DNA of 64,000 nucleotides from Promicromonospora sukumoe (lineage in GTDB: Bacteria; Actinomycetota; Actinomycetes; Actinomycetales; Cellulomonadaceae), in contig NZ_JACGWV010000001.1 in NCBI RefSeq assembly GCF_014137995.1, positions 3,534,001-3,598,000 on the forward strand, read 5' to 3'. Positions 7,743-16,934 of this stretch are shown here, one piece after another. A program made the translations under genes and the position numbers. The first letter of the stretch is position 1. The number at the start of each line of letters is the position of its first letter. The notes below the pieces were generated by a model. The model was not told where the DNA came from and did not search any database. It saw only the letters and a list, made by a program, of their open reading frames with translations.

Positions 7743-8794
7743 GCGGGACGGGTACAGGCGGGACGGGTACTGGGGGGACGGGCATCGGGGGGACGGGCAC
7801 AGGCGGGACCGACCGCTGCGCCGAGCTGCGCGATGCGCTCACCGAGGTGGCGCTGGGCGTCGCCGACGGCCCGACGCGCGGCGCCGTCATGGAGCATCTC
7901 GCGACGTGCGACCGCTGCCGCGACGAGCTGTCGTCGCTGGCCGCGGCTGCCGATGAGCTGCTGCTCCTGGTCCCCGAGCGGGAGCCCCCGGCCGACTTCG
8001 AGGGGCGTGTCCTGGCGCGGCTGGGCGCGTCCGAGGGCGTGCGCGAGCGCGGGGACAAGGCAGGAACCGGGAACTGGACCGGCCGTCCCGGGGCAGGCAC
8101 GCGCCCGGCTCGCAGCCGCCGACACAGCGACACCCAGCACAACGACGACCCGGGCCCGGCGACCGTCCGGCGGCATCGCGCCCCGCGCGCCGTCGTCGCC
8201 GCGGCCCTCGGGGTAGGCCTGCTCGCGGCGGGCGGCGCGAGCGTCTGGGTCGTCACGGCGCCGGACCGCGAGCTGGCCTCGTCGTACCGCGCGACGCTCG
8301 ACACGGCGGGCGGCCGCTACCTCGCCGCCGCCGACCTCGTCACGAATGCCCCGACGGACAACTCAGCAGACGGTTCAGCGGGCGGTTCAGTCGACGGCGC
8401 GACCAACGGCTCGGCAGGCGACGCGGCGACGTCGGTCGGCACCGCCTTCCTCTACGAGGGCAACCCCTCCTGGGCCTACGTCGTCGTGCGCGACGCCGGA
8501 ACCGCGACCCGCTACGACGTCACCGTGGTCGCGGCGGGCGACGCCGACGGCACGAACACCGTCGCGCCCTACGGCAGGGGCGTCCGCGCGACGGAGCCCG
8601 GACACACGAACTTCGACCGCCGGACCACGGACACCGGGACGCCGCCCGACCGCGAGATCGCGCTCGGCTCGTGCGTCGTGACGACGGGCACGTGCACGGC
8701 GGGAGGGGTGCTCGGCGTCCCGGTACGCGACGTCCTCTCGGTCCGCCTCACGACCCCGGACGGCACGACCTGGGCCACGGCCTCGCTCCCCTGA
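7739..8794 (+). CDS. Membrane anti-sigma factor with zinc-binding motif
   Basis: 351-residue anti-sigma factor, partner of the overlapping sigma gene. After a Gly/Thr-rich start (a run of GTGGT-like units), the cytoplasmic anti-sigma domain carries the zinc motif H53-x3-C57-x2-C60 (MEHLATCDRC). A basic linker and one transmembrane helix (about residues 151-172) lead to an extracytoplasmic C-terminal domain of about 175 residues with no recognised fold. The topology suggests an envelope signal releases the sigma factor. The gene ends just before a long palindromic terminator. Confidence 0.85.
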   Translation: MSGTGTGGTGTGGTGIGGTGTGGTDRCAELRDALTEVALGVADGPTRGAVMEHLATCDRCRDELSSLAAAADELLLLVPEREPPADFEGRVLARLGASEGVRERGDKAGTGNWTGRPGAGTRPARSRRHSDTQHNDDPGPATVRRHRAPRAVVAAALGVGLLAAGGASVWVVTAPDRELASSYRATLDTAGGRYLAAADLVTNAPTDNSADGSAGGSVDGATNGSAGDAATSVGTAFLYEGNPSWAYVVVRDAGTATRYDVTVVAAGDADGTNTVAPYGRGVRATEPGHTNFDRRTTDTGTPPDREIALGSCVVTTGTCTAGGVLGVPVRDVLSVRLTTPDGTTWATASLP

Positions 8795-8802
8795 CCCAGC
8801 CT

Positions 8803-8890
8803 GCCCAAACGGCGTCGTTGAGTGCTGGGTTTTCGCCCTTTTCGGGCCGCGGAAGGACGAATATCCAGCACTCAACGAGGCCGTTTGGGC
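8803..8890. terminator. Palindromic bidirectional terminator, copy 2 of the GTTGAGTGCTGG family
   Basis: Arms 8803-8840 and 8853-8890 pair over 38 bases with about four mismatches. The element lies between the convergent anti-sigma and LacI genes. It shares the GTTGAGTGCTGG core with the palindrome at 5370-5430. Confidence 0.65.
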
Positions 8891-8922
8891 GGGTGGGGCT
8901 GGGTGTTCGGCGGGTTGGGGGG

Positions 8923-10002
8923 TCAGGGGTTCGCGTGCGTCTTTCGGACGACGAGCCGTGGCTCGACCAGCACGTATTCCGGCTGCTCGGCGGGGTCACG
9001 ACGGATAACGACGCCGCCCGTCGGGCCCATGAGCAGGTCCAGGACCCCGGCCGCGACCTGCTCCGGGAGCTGCTCGACGCTGCTGATGCCCAGGGCCTCG
9101 GCGGCGGGGGTGTTGTCGAACCCGACGACGGGCAGGTCCGGCCGGCCGAGCGCGGTCGCCGCGAGGTGCGCGCCGATCGCCAGGGAGTCGCTCACGCAGA
9201 CGACGGCGTCCACGGCGGGGTCGGCCGTGAGCGCTGCGCCGGTCAGCTCGCGCGCCAGGCCGACGCTCTCCTCGGTGTGCCACCGCGGCCCGGCCGAACC
9301 GGCGCCGGCCATCGCCTCGCTCCAACCACGGGCACGGTCGTCGCCGGTGCCCGAGCCCTCGGGCCAGCCGAGGAAGGCGATCCGCGGACCGGCCTCGGCG
9401 AGCAGGTGCCGCGTCGCGGCACGCGTCCCGGCGGCGCCGTCGACGTCGGCCCAGGAGTGCGCTGGCTCAGAGTGCGCAGGTTCAGCATGCGCCGGTTCGC
9501 CGTCAACCGCGTCCCCGCCCGCCACGCCGTCGGCCCGCCAGGGGCGGCCGAACGAGACGAAGGGAACGTTCCGCGCCTGGAGCCAGGTGGTGCGCGTGTC
9601 CTCGTGGGAGGTGCCGGTCAGGACGACGGCGTCGATCTCGCCGCCGTCGACGAGGTCGCCGATGCGCTCGATCTCCTCGCCGGGCGTGCGCGCGGCGTAG
9701 AGCAGGACGCGCATGCCGCGCTCGCTGGCGCGCTCGGTCAGGGCGTGCACGAATCGGTCGAGCACCACGCCGGAGATGCCGCCCGCGTACGGGTCGAGCC
9801 GCACCCCGATGGTCGAGCTGCGCCGGGTGCGCAGGCGGCGGGCGGCGGCGTGCGGGCGGTAGCCGAGCTCGGCGATGGCACGCTGGACGCGCTCGCGGGT
9901 GGGGCCGCGCACGATGTCGGGCGAGTTCAGCACGTTGGAGACGGTCTGGCGCGAGACGCCGGCCGCGCGGGCGACGTCCTCCACGGTGGGGGCCTTCGTC
10001 AT
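8923..10002 (-). CDS. LacI-family transcriptional regulator
   Basis: 359-residue repressor. The N-terminal LacI helix-turn-helix (VEDVARAAGVSRQTVSNVLN, residues 7-26) is followed by the hinge helix and a periplasmic-binding-type sugar sensor domain. A short insertion of repeated Glu-Pro-Ala-His units lies near residue 165-180 (DGEPAHAEPAHSEPAHSW). It is divergent from the ABC importer operon starting at 10246 and is the likely controller of that operon, responding to an oligosaccharide or its breakdown product. Candidate operator at 10195-10208. Confidence 0.9.
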   Translation of the reverse strand: MTKAPTVEDVARAAGVSRQTVSNVLNSPDIVRGPTRERVQRAIAELGYRPHAAARRLRTRRSSTIGVRLDPYAGGISGVVLDRFVHALTERASERGMRVLLYAARTPGEEIERIGDLVDGGEIDAVVLTGTSHEDTRTTWLQARNVPFVSFGRPWRADGVAGGDAVDGEPAHAEPAHSEPAHSWADVDGAAGTRAATRHLLAEAGPRIAFLGWPEGSGTGDDRARGWSEAMAGAGSAGPRWHTEESVGLARELTGAALTADPAVDAVVCVSDSLAIGAHLAATALGRPDLPVVGFDNTPAAEALGISSVEQLPEQVAAGVLDLLMGPTGGVVIRRDPAEQPEYVLVEPRLVVRKTHANP

Positions 10003-10150
10003 CGCGCCCCCTCCCCTGTACGTCGTCGGACCTGTGCCGTCGTAGTGCCTGCGCTGTCATGAACCGGACACGAACCGGGCTACCCCGCCCGGCAGTGTCG
10101 TGAATGTTCGGAACGTCATCTTAGGTGCGCCGTCAGTACCCCGGTCCACC

Positions 10151-10208
10151 TTGACACAGCACCCGAGCTCTCCATAGCCTCCTGCACAGCATAATTTGAT
10201 CGTTCAAA
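10151..10208 (+). promoter_or_regulatory. Promoter and candidate operator of the first sugar importer operon
   Basis: TTGACA at 10151-10156 is a consensus -35 element; a weak -10 (CATAGC) lies 16 bases on at 10173-10178. Downstream, TTTGATCGTTCAAA at 10195-10208 is an inverted repeat (TTTGA/TCAAA) near the expected transcription start, a place where a LacI-family repressor would block initiation. It is 38 bases before the ATG at 10246. Confidence 0.5.
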
Positions 10209-10245
10209 CTGCACCACACACGTGGCTCATCAAGGGAGAAGAGAC

Positions 10246-11505
10246 ATGACACGGCCCATCTCGCGCAGGCTCGCCGGCGCAGGCGCGTTCCTCGTCGCCG
10301 GCGCGCTGACGCTCACCGCCTGTGGCGGCTCCGGCTTCGAGGACACCGCCGACGCACCGTCCGCGGGTGCCGAGGAGCTCACCAGCTCGGACGACGCGCT
10401 CTCGGTCCTCATCGGCTCGTCCGGCGACGCCGAGACCGACGCGGTCACCGAGGCCGTAGCGGCGTGGTCCGAGGAGTCCGGCGTCGAGGCCGAGGTCCAG
10501 GTCGCCAGCGACCTGCCCCAGCAGCTCTCGCAGGGCTTCGCGGCCGGCACGCCCGCGGACCTGTTCTACCTCGCCCCGGAGGCGATCGCCGGCTACGCGG
10601 ACAACGGTTCGCTCCAGCCGTACGGCGACCTCCTGGCGAACAAGGACGACTTCTACCCGTCGCTCGTGGAGAACTTCACGGTCGACGACACGTTCTACTG
10701 CGCGCCCAAGGACTTCTCCACGCTGGGCCTGGTCATCAACACCCAGCTCTGGGAGGACGCGGGCCTGACGGACGCCGACATCCCCACCACGTGGGACGAG
10801 CTGGCCGACGTCGCCAAGACGCTGACCACCGACGACCAGGTCGGTCTCTCGTTCGGCGCCGAGTACCAGCGCGTGGGCACCTTCATGGCGCAGGCCGGCG
10901 GTGGCCTCGTGGTCGACGGCGAGCCTGTCGCCAACAGCGAGGGCAGCGTCGAGGGCCTGACCTACGTGCAGAGCCACCTCGAGGACGGCACGTTCGCCTA
11001 CGCGGCGGACCTCGGTGCCGGCTGGGGCGGCGAGGCCCTCGGCAAGGAGCTGGCCGCGATGGTCATCGAGGGCAACTGGGTCACCGGCGCGCTCACGAAC
11101 GACTTCCCCGACGTCGAGTACACGGTCGCCGAGCTGCCCGCCGGCCCCGCCGGCCCGGGCACCCTCCAGTTCACGAACTGCTGGGGCATGGCCGCCGACA
11201 GCCCCAACCAGGAGGCCGCGCTGAGCCTGGTGGAGCACCTGACGAGCACCGAGCAGCAGCTCGCGTTCTCCGAGGCGTTCGGCCCGATGCCGTCCATCGA
11301 GTCGGCCGCCGCCGACTGGACCAGCGCCAACCCGGACCTCACCGCGTTCCTGGACGGGGCCGCCTACGCGCAGTTCCCGCCGAACTGGGCCGGCGCCACC
11401 GACGTCATCACCGACCTCAACGCGCAGCTCGAGTCGCTCAAGACCGGTGACGCGCAGGCGATCCTCGACACGGCGCAGTCCAACCTCGAAGCGATCGCCG
11501 AGTAG
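10246..11505 (+). CDS. ABC sugar importer, extracellular substrate-binding lipoprotein
   Basis: 419-residue solute-binding protein of the CUT1 (maltose/oligosaccharide) family. A signal peptide ends in a lipobox (ALTLTACGGSG, cysteine about residue 26), so it is membrane-anchored outside the cell. The body has family features, including FAAGTPADLFYLAPE and WDELADVAKTL. ATG at 10246 is preceded by AAGGGAGAAGAG. It begins an operon with two permeases and a debranching-type enzyme (10246-15657). No ATPase gene is present, so a shared MsiK-like ATPase encoded elsewhere probably energises transport, as is common in actinobacteria. The substrate is probably an alpha-glucan oligosaccharide, judged from the enzyme. 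Confidence 0.92.
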   Translation: MTRPISRRLAGAGAFLVAGALTLTACGGSGFEDTADAPSAGAEELTSSDDALSVLIGSSGDAETDAVTEAVAAWSEESGVEAEVQVASDLPQQLSQGFAAGTPADLFYLAPEAIAGYADNGSLQPYGDLLANKDDFYPSLVENFTVDDTFYCAPKDFSTLGLVINTQLWEDAGLTDADIPTTWDELADVAKTLTTDDQVGLSFGAEYQRVGTFMAQAGGGLVVDGEPVANSEGSVEGLTYVQSHLEDGTFAYAADLGAGWGGEALGKELAAMVIEGNWVTGALTNDFPDVEYTVAELPAGPAGPGTLQFTNCWGMAADSPNQEAALSLVEHLTSTEQQLAFSEAFGPMPSIESAAADWTSANPDLTAFLDGAAYAQFPPNWAGATDVITDLNAQLESLKTGDAQAILDTAQSNLEAIAE

Positions 11506-11510
11506 TCACG

Positions 11511-12719
11511 ATGTCTCTTCTCGCGACGCCACGCGACGCCGGATACCCTGCCGGGCCTGACCAGGCCCGGCAGGGTCCCGGTCGCGGGATCCGGCGCGGC
11601 GAGGCCGTGGCCGGCTGGCTCTTCACGCTGCCCGTCCTCGTGATCCTCGGCGTGTTCCTGCTCGTGCCGGTCCTGATGGCCCTCTGGGTCAGCTTCTCGG
11701 ACTGGTCCGGACGCGGCAGCCCGCTGTCGTCCGGCGTGGGCTTCGTGGGGTTCGACAACTATGCGGCGGTCACCACCGGCGGCGGGCTCGCCGAGCGCGA
11801 CTTCGGCATCGCCCTGCGCAACAACGCCTGGTACGTGCTGCTGGTCGTGCCGCTCCAGACGGCGCTGGCGCTGTTCCTGGCGGTGCTCGTCAACCGCGCC
11901 GTCCTGCGGGGCCGCGGCATCTTCCGCACCGCGTTCTACTTCCCGTCGGTCACCAGCTCGGTGGCGATCACCGTGCTGTGGCTGTTCCTGTTCTCGACGT
12001 CGGGCGTGGTCAACACGGTCCTCGCCCGGCTCGGCATCGCCGGGCCCAACTGGTTCAACGAGCCGAGCGGCGTGCTGCACAACCTGCTGCGCGTGTTCGG
12101 CGTGCAGGGCGGCCCCGACGCGCTGACCCAGCACGGCTTTCTCGGCGTGACCTGGTGGGACTGGCTGGCCGGTCCGTCCGTGGCCATGTCGGCGTTCGTG
12201 CTCATGGCGATCTTCACGACCAGCGGCACGTTCATGCTGCTGTTCATCGCCGGCCTGCAGAACATCACCCCCGAGGTCGAGGAGGCAGCGATGGTCGACG
12301 GCGCCAACGGCTGGCAGCGCTTCTGGCGCATCACGCTCCCGCAGCTGCGGCCCACGCTGTTCACGGTGCTGACCCTCGGCCTGATCGGCTGCTGGCAGGT
12401 CTTCGACCAGATCTACACCGGCACGCAGGGCGGCCCCGGCAAGACCACGCTGACTCCCGCGTACCTCAGCTACCAGTCGGCGTTCCTGTCCCAGGAGTGG
12501 GGCCAGGGCGCGGCGATCGCGTTCATCCTGTTCGTCATCATCGTGCTGCTGACGATCCTGCAGCGGTTCGTCCTGCGCGAGAGCCCGGACGTGCCGCGCA
12601 AGGCGCGGCGGGCGGCCGCTCAGCGGGCCCGACGACGCGCGGCCGCGGCTGCTGCCGCTGCCGCCCCTGACGCCACCCCGGACTCCGGCCGGACCTCCCC
12701 GACGGAGGACCCCCGATGA
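11511..12719 (+). CDS. ABC sugar importer permease, MalF type
   Basis: 402-residue inner-membrane permease with six main hydrophobic segments. The EAA loop that contacts the ATPase is EEAAMVDGANGWQRFWRI. It starts 5 bases after the binding-protein stop. The C-terminus has an Arg/Ala-rich cytoplasmic tail of about 50 residues, longer than usual. The stop overlaps the next permease by 4 bases (ATGA). Confidence 0.92.
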   Translation: MSLLATPRDAGYPAGPDQARQGPGRGIRRGEAVAGWLFTLPVLVILGVFLLVPVLMALWVSFSDWSGRGSPLSSGVGFVGFDNYAAVTTGGGLAERDFGIALRNNAWYVLLVVPLQTALALFLAVLVNRAVLRGRGIFRTAFYFPSVTSSVAITVLWLFLFSTSGVVNTVLARLGIAGPNWFNEPSGVLHNLLRVFGVQGGPDALTQHGFLGVTWWDWLAGPSVAMSAFVLMAIFTTSGTFMLLFIAGLQNITPEVEEAAMVDGANGWQRFWRITLPQLRPTLFTVLTLGLIGCWQVFDQIYTGTQGGPGKTTLTPAYLSYQSAFLSQEWGQGAAIAFILFVIIVLLTILQRFVLRESPDVPRKARRAAAQRARRRAAAAAAAAAPDATPDSGRTSPTEDPR

Positions 12720-13621
12720 GCCTCGCCACCACCGCCCGCCCGCCGATGGACGCGCCCCGCAGCGCGCCGCGCCGTCGGGTACGCCACCTGTCCCGCAAGG
12801 CCCTGACCTGGCAGATCGGCCTCTACGCGCTGCTGGTGCTCCTGGCGCTGGTCTACGTGTACCCGTTCCTGGTCCAGCTCGCGACGTCCGTCAAGACCGA
12901 GGCCGACGCCGCCGCCGACCCCGTCTCCCTGGTCCCCGACCCGCTGACCTGGTCCGCCTACGGGCGCCTGTTCCTGCGGTCGGACTTCCCGGTGTGGTTC
13001 GCGAACTCCGCCGTCGTGACCGTGCTGGTCACGGCCGGGCGCGTGTTCTTCGACTCGCTCGCCGGCTACGCGCTGGCCCGGCTGCAGTTCCGCGGGCGCG
13101 GCGTCGTCTTCGCGGCGCTCGTCGCCGTCATGGCCGTGCCGACCGTCGTGCTGTTGATCCCCAAGTTCCTCGTGATCAACCAGCTCGGCATCTACGACTC
13201 GTACGCGGGCATGGTGCTGCCGCTGCTGGTCGACGCCGCGGGCGTGTTCATCATGAAGAACTTCTTCGAGTCGATCCCCGCGTCGGTCGAGGAGCAGGCC
13301 CGCATCGACGGCGCCGGCACGTTCCGGATCTTCTGGTCCGTCGTGCTGCCCATGGCCCGGCCCGCCCTGGTGACGATCGTGATCCTGTCGTTCCAGGGCT
13401 CCTGGAACGAGCTGAGCCACTTCATCGTCGCCGCGCAGTCCCCCGAGCTGACGACCCTCACCAAGGGTGTCGCCTCCCTGGCGAGCGGCCAGCTCAGCCA
13501 GGGCAGCCAGTACCCGATCAAGCTCGCCGCCGCGGCGATCATGACCATCCCCGTGGCGGTCGTGTTCTTCGTGTTCCAGCGACGCATCATGAACACCAGC
13601 GAAGGAGCCGTCAAGGAATGA
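12716..13621 (+). CDS. ABC sugar importer permease, MalG type
   Basis: 301-residue permease forming the heterodimeric membrane channel with the preceding protein. Six transmembrane segments are visible, and the EAA loop is EEQARIDGAGTFRIFWSVVLP. The C-terminus RRIMNTSEGAVKE is typical of the family. The ATG overlaps the upstream stop, and its own stop overlaps the ATG of the downstream enzyme by 4 bases, so the three are translationally coupled. Confidence 0.93.
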   Translation: MSLATTARPPMDAPRSAPRRRVRHLSRKALTWQIGLYALLVLLALVYVYPFLVQLATSVKTEADAAADPVSLVPDPLTWSAYGRLFLRSDFPVWFANSAVVTVLVTAGRVFFDSLAGYALARLQFRGRGVVFAALVAVMAVPTVVLLIPKFLVINQLGIYDSYAGMVLPLLVDAAGVFIMKNFFESIPASVEEQARIDGAGTFRIFWSVVLPMARPALVTIVILSFQGSWNELSHFIVAAQSPELTTLTKGVASLASGQLSQGSQYPIKLAAAAIMTIPVAVVFFVFQRRIMNTSEGAVKE

Positions 13622-15657
13622 CGCCCAGCACGACGCCGTCCACCACCCCGTCGCCGCAGCCGGCCCAGCCGTTGCAGCCGCTGCTCAGCGACGCCGTCAT
13701 CGCCCTGCGCGCCCCGACCCAGGTGTGGTCCGGGCGGGACGGCGACCTCGGCGCCGCGCCGATCGACGGCGTCTACCACGGCGACGTCCGGCACGTGCGC
13801 GGCCTGGTGCTGGAGTGCGCCGAGTCAGCCGTGGAGTACATCACGGTCGCCCCGGACAGCGCCTCGCACGTGGTGTTCGGCGGCCTGCTGCGCGGCGCCG
13901 ACGACACGACGCCCGACCCCAAGGTGCGCCTCGTGCGTGACCGCCGGGTCGCCGACGGGTCGCTCGCCGAGACCTGGACCGTCGCCTCGCACCTGACCGC
14001 GCCGACGCGCGTGACGCTGCGGCTCCGGCTGCGGCCCGACTTCGCGACGCTGCACGAGGTCAAGGCGGGGCTCGCGGGCGGTGCTGATGCGAGCGGCACC
14101 GGCACCTCCCCCGCCGTCACCGTCGCGGAGGGTTCGGCGACGGCGCGCTCGGGCGGCGCCTCCTTCACGCTGACCGCCGACGGCGCCACCGTGACCGTAG
14201 GCACGGACGGCGAGATCGAGGCCGTCTGGGCCCTGGACGTCCCGGCCCGCGGCGAGGCGCAGGCGGCCTGGTCGCTCGCCCTGCAGGACGACACCATGGT
14301 GGTCCGCGGCGCCTCCGGCGACTGGCTGAGCTCCGGCTCGACGGTGGGCACGTCGGGCATCACCCTGCCCGACGGCGCCGACCCGCGCCTCGGCCGCTGG
14401 CTCGACACGGCCCTCGACGACCTCGACGCCCTGCGCCTGACCCTGCCCGGCCACCCCGGCGACGAGTTCTTCGCCGCCGGCGCGCCCTGGTTCTTCACGC
14501 TGTTCGGCCGGGACGCGATCTGGGCCGCCCGGCTCGCGCTTCCCCTCGACGTCCGCGTCGCGGCCTCCACGCTGCGCGTCCTCGCGCGGCTGCAGGGCGC
14601 CGCCGACGACGCCGAGACCGCGCAGGAGCCCGGCAAGATCCTGCACGAGCTGCGCGCGACGCCGCTCGAGATCCCCGGCGAGGGCGTCGTCCTGCCCCCG
14701 CTCTACTACGGCAGCGTCGACTCGACGCCGCTGTGGGTCTGCCTCCTCGCCGACGCCTGGCGCGCCGGTATGCCCGACGACGAGGTCGCCGCCCTGCTGC
14801 CCACGCTCCGCGGCGCGCTGACCTGGCTGGTCGAGCACGGCGACAGCGACGGCGACGGGTTCCTCGACTACATCGACCGCACCGGGCGCGGGCTGGCCAA
14901 CCAGGGCTGGAAGGACTCCGGCGACTCCATCCAGTGGCGGGACGGCGCCCTCGCCGACGGCCCGATCGCGCTCTGCGAGGTGCAGGGCTACGCGTACGAG
15001 GCGGCGCTCGCGGGCGCGGACCTCCTGGAGGCGTTCGACCCTGACTCTTCCGGCACCGCGGCTTCCGGCACGACGACGTCGGACCACCTGCGCCCCGCCG
15101 CCCTGCGCGCCTGGGCCGCCGACCTGCGCACGCGGTTCGCGGCGTCGTACTGGGTCGAGACGCCCGAGGGCCGGTACCCGGCCGTCGCGCTGGACCGGGA
15201 CAAGCGCCCGGTCGACACGCTGACGAGCAACATCGGGCACCTGCTCGGCACCGGCATCCTCGACCCGGCCGAGGAGGAGCACGTCGCGGGCCTGCTGCTC
15301 GGGCCGACGATGTCGACCGGCTTCGGCATCCGCACGATGTCGACGGGCGCGGCGGGCTACTGGCCGCTGTCGTACCACGGCGGCAGCGTCTGGACGCACG
15401 ACACCGCCATCGCGGTGCACGGCATGCACCGGGCCGGGCTCGCCGGCCAGGCGCGCCAGGCCGTCGACGGGTTGCTCGCCGCGGCCGAGGGCTTCGAGTA
15501 CCGCGTCCCGGAGCTGCACGGCGGCGACCCCGCGACCCGCGCCGGCGTCCCCACGCCGTACCCGGCGGCGTGCCGCCCGCAGGCCTGGTCGGCGGCGGCG
15601 GCGATCACCTGCCTGGCGGTGTCGAGCACGTCGGCCGTGGACGCCGTCGTCGGCTGA
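13618..15657 (+). CDS. Glycogen debranching-type enzyme (amylo-alpha-1,6-glucosidase family)
   Basis: 679-residue cytoplasmic glycosidase. The N-terminal domain (about residues 25-250) matches the glycogen-debranching N-terminal beta domain (GVYHGDVRHVRGL). The (alpha/alpha)6 barrel follows, with FFAAGAPWFFTLFGRDAIW, GLANQGWKDSGDSIQWRDG (likely acid) and VWTHDTAIAVHGM. It would trim imported branched oligosaccharides. ATG at 13618 overlaps the permease stop. Homologues are sometimes annotated as trehalase-like or GH15/GH133 proteins, so the exact bond cleaved is uncertain. Confidence 0.85.
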   Translation: MTPSTTPSTTPSPQPAQPLQPLLSDAVIALRAPTQVWSGRDGDLGAAPIDGVYHGDVRHVRGLVLECAESAVEYITVAPDSASHVVFGGLLRGADDTTPDPKVRLVRDRRVADGSLAETWTVASHLTAPTRVTLRLRLRPDFATLHEVKAGLAGGADASGTGTSPAVTVAEGSATARSGGASFTLTADGATVTVGTDGEIEAVWALDVPARGEAQAAWSLALQDDTMVVRGASGDWLSSGSTVGTSGITLPDGADPRLGRWLDTALDDLDALRLTLPGHPGDEFFAAGAPWFFTLFGRDAIWAARLALPLDVRVAASTLRVLARLQGAADDAETAQEPGKILHELRATPLEIPGEGVVLPPLYYGSVDSTPLWVCLLADAWRAGMPDDEVAALLPTLRGALTWLVEHGDSDGDGFLDYIDRTGRGLANQGWKDSGDSIQWRDGALADGPIALCEVQGYAYEAALAGADLLEAFDPDSSGTAASGTTTSDHLRPAALRAWAADLRTRFAASYWVETPEGRYPAVALDRDKRPVDTLTSNIGHLLGTGILDPAEEEHVAGLLLGPTMSTGFGIRTMSTGAAGYWPLSYHGGSVWTHDTAIAVHGMHRAGLAGQARQAVDGLLAAAEGFEYRVPELHGGDPATRAGVPTPYPAACRPQAWSAAAAITCLAVSSTSAVDAVVG

Positions 15658-15670
15658 CCTGCTTGGACGG

Positions 15671-15712
15671 TCAGGCCCGGTTCCGAGCGCGGGACCGGGC
15701 CTGATCTAATCT
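15671..15712 (+). promoter_or_regulatory. Terminator hairpin followed by a -10 element for the next regulator
   Basis: TCAGGCCCGGT at 15671-15681 pairs with ACCGGGCCTGA at 15694-15704, 14 bases after the debranching gene stop, a likely terminator. TAATCT at 15707-15712 lies only 6 bases before the ATG at 15719 and there is no ribosome-binding site, so the LacI mRNA is probably leaderless. Confidence 0.5.
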
Positions 15713-15718
15713 TTCGTC

Positions 15719-16738
15719 ATGAACCGGGTGACCCTGCAGGACGTCGCGGATCACGCCGGTGTCTCCATGAAGACCGTGTCCAACGTGGTGCGCGGGTACC
15801 AGCACGTCAGCCCGCGGATGCGCGAGCGCGTGCAGGCCGCGATCGACGAGCTCGGGTACCGCCCCAACCGCACCGGCCGCAGCCTCGCGACGGGCCGGTC
15901 GAGCATGCTCGGGCTGGCCTTCCCGGACCTGCGCCGGCCGTACTTCGCGGAGCTCGCGCACGTCTTCGCCCGGGTCGCCGAGGCGCGCGGCTACCGGCTG
16001 CTGCTCGCGGAGACGGGCGCGACGGCGGACGGCGAACGGTCCGTGCTGCGCGACCCCGAGGCCGGGATCATGGACGGGATGGTGCTGCAGCCGCAGGTCC
16101 TGACCGCCCGCGACCTGGACGGGGAGCGGCACGGCCTGCCCATCGTCTTCCTCGGCGAGGACCCGCAGCCCGACGGCGCGGACCAGGTCGCGATCGACAA
16201 CGTCGCCGCGGCCAGCGACGCCGTCGGGCACCTGGTGCGTGCCGGACGACGCCGCATCGGGTTCCTCGGTCACGAGACCGACCACGTCTCGTGGACCTCG
16301 ACGCTGCGGATGGAGGGCTACCGGGCCGCGCTCACCGAGGCCGGGCTGCCCGTCGACCCGTCCCTGCTCGTCGCGCGGCGGCAGGACGGCGACGCCCGCG
16401 ACGCCGAGGAGGCCCTCGCCGCCGCGCTGGACGCCGGCCTGGAGCTCGACGGGCTGCTGTGCCGCGACGACCTCGCGGCGATCGGCGCCCTGCGCGCGCT
16501 GCGCCGGCACGGCCTGGACGTCCCGGGCGACGTCGCCGTCGTCGGCTGGGACGCCATCGAGCTCGGCGCGAGCACGGCGCCCAGCCTGACGTCGGTCGCG
16601 CCCGACACCCGCGAGCTCGCCGAGCGCGCCCTCGACCTCCTGCTGGAACGACTGGAGGGCTACGCGGGCCCGGGCCGCCACGTCACGGTGGGCCACACGA
16701 TCCGCTACCGCGAGAGCGCCCCGGAGCTCCCCCGCTAG
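15719..16738 (+). CDS. LacI-family transcriptional regulator
   Basis: 339-residue repressor. The LacI helix-turn-helix is at residues 3-22 (VTLQDVADHAGVSMKTVSNV), and the sugar sensor domain follows (GLAFPDLRRPYFAELAHVF, and the effector-domain motif GLLCRDDLAAIGALRAL). It lies between two sugar operons and is convergent with the GH31 operon. It is a candidate regulator of the palindrome at 22621, since the other LacI gene is divergent from, and so better assigned to, the first operon. The start appears leaderless. Confidence 0.9.
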   Translation: MNRVTLQDVADHAGVSMKTVSNVVRGYQHVSPRMRERVQAAIDELGYRPNRTGRSLATGRSSMLGLAFPDLRRPYFAELAHVFARVAEARGYRLLLAETGATADGERSVLRDPEAGIMDGMVLQPQVLTARDLDGERHGLPIVFLGEDPQPDGADQVAIDNVAAASDAVGHLVRAGRRRIGFLGHETDHVSWTSTLRMEGYRAALTEAGLPVDPSLLVARRQDGDARDAEEALAAALDAGLELDGLLCRDDLAAIGALRALRRHGLDVPGDVAVVGWDAIELGASTAPSLTSVAPDTRELAERALDLLLERLEGYAGPGRHVTVGHTIRYRESAPELPR

Positions 16739-16758
16739 ACACGGCCGGCTGGTCGACA

Positions 16759-16889
16759 GGTGAGTTTCCAGGGGTGGCCGGGTGGGCTGAACTTCGTTCG
16801 CCTGGGACCCTGAAATTTCACCGCGACCGGACAGTCCGGGACAGCCGGAGAGCTCGGGGCTCAGCCGTCCGAAGTTCAGCCCACCCGGC
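16759..16889. terminator. Nested palindrome between convergent LacI and GH31 genes
   Basis: The outer arms 16777-16796 and 16870-16889 are a perfect 20-bp inverted repeat (GCCGGGTGGGCTGAACTTCG). A second, imperfect pair (16759-16773 with 16808-16822) interleaves with it, and shorter CCGG-rich hairpins lie inside. Probably a bidirectional terminator; the interleaving would allow alternative folds. Confidence 0.5.
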
Positions 16890-16934
16890 ACCCTTCGTCT
16901 GTCATCGTGTCGCCGGCCGAGCCGGATCCGACCC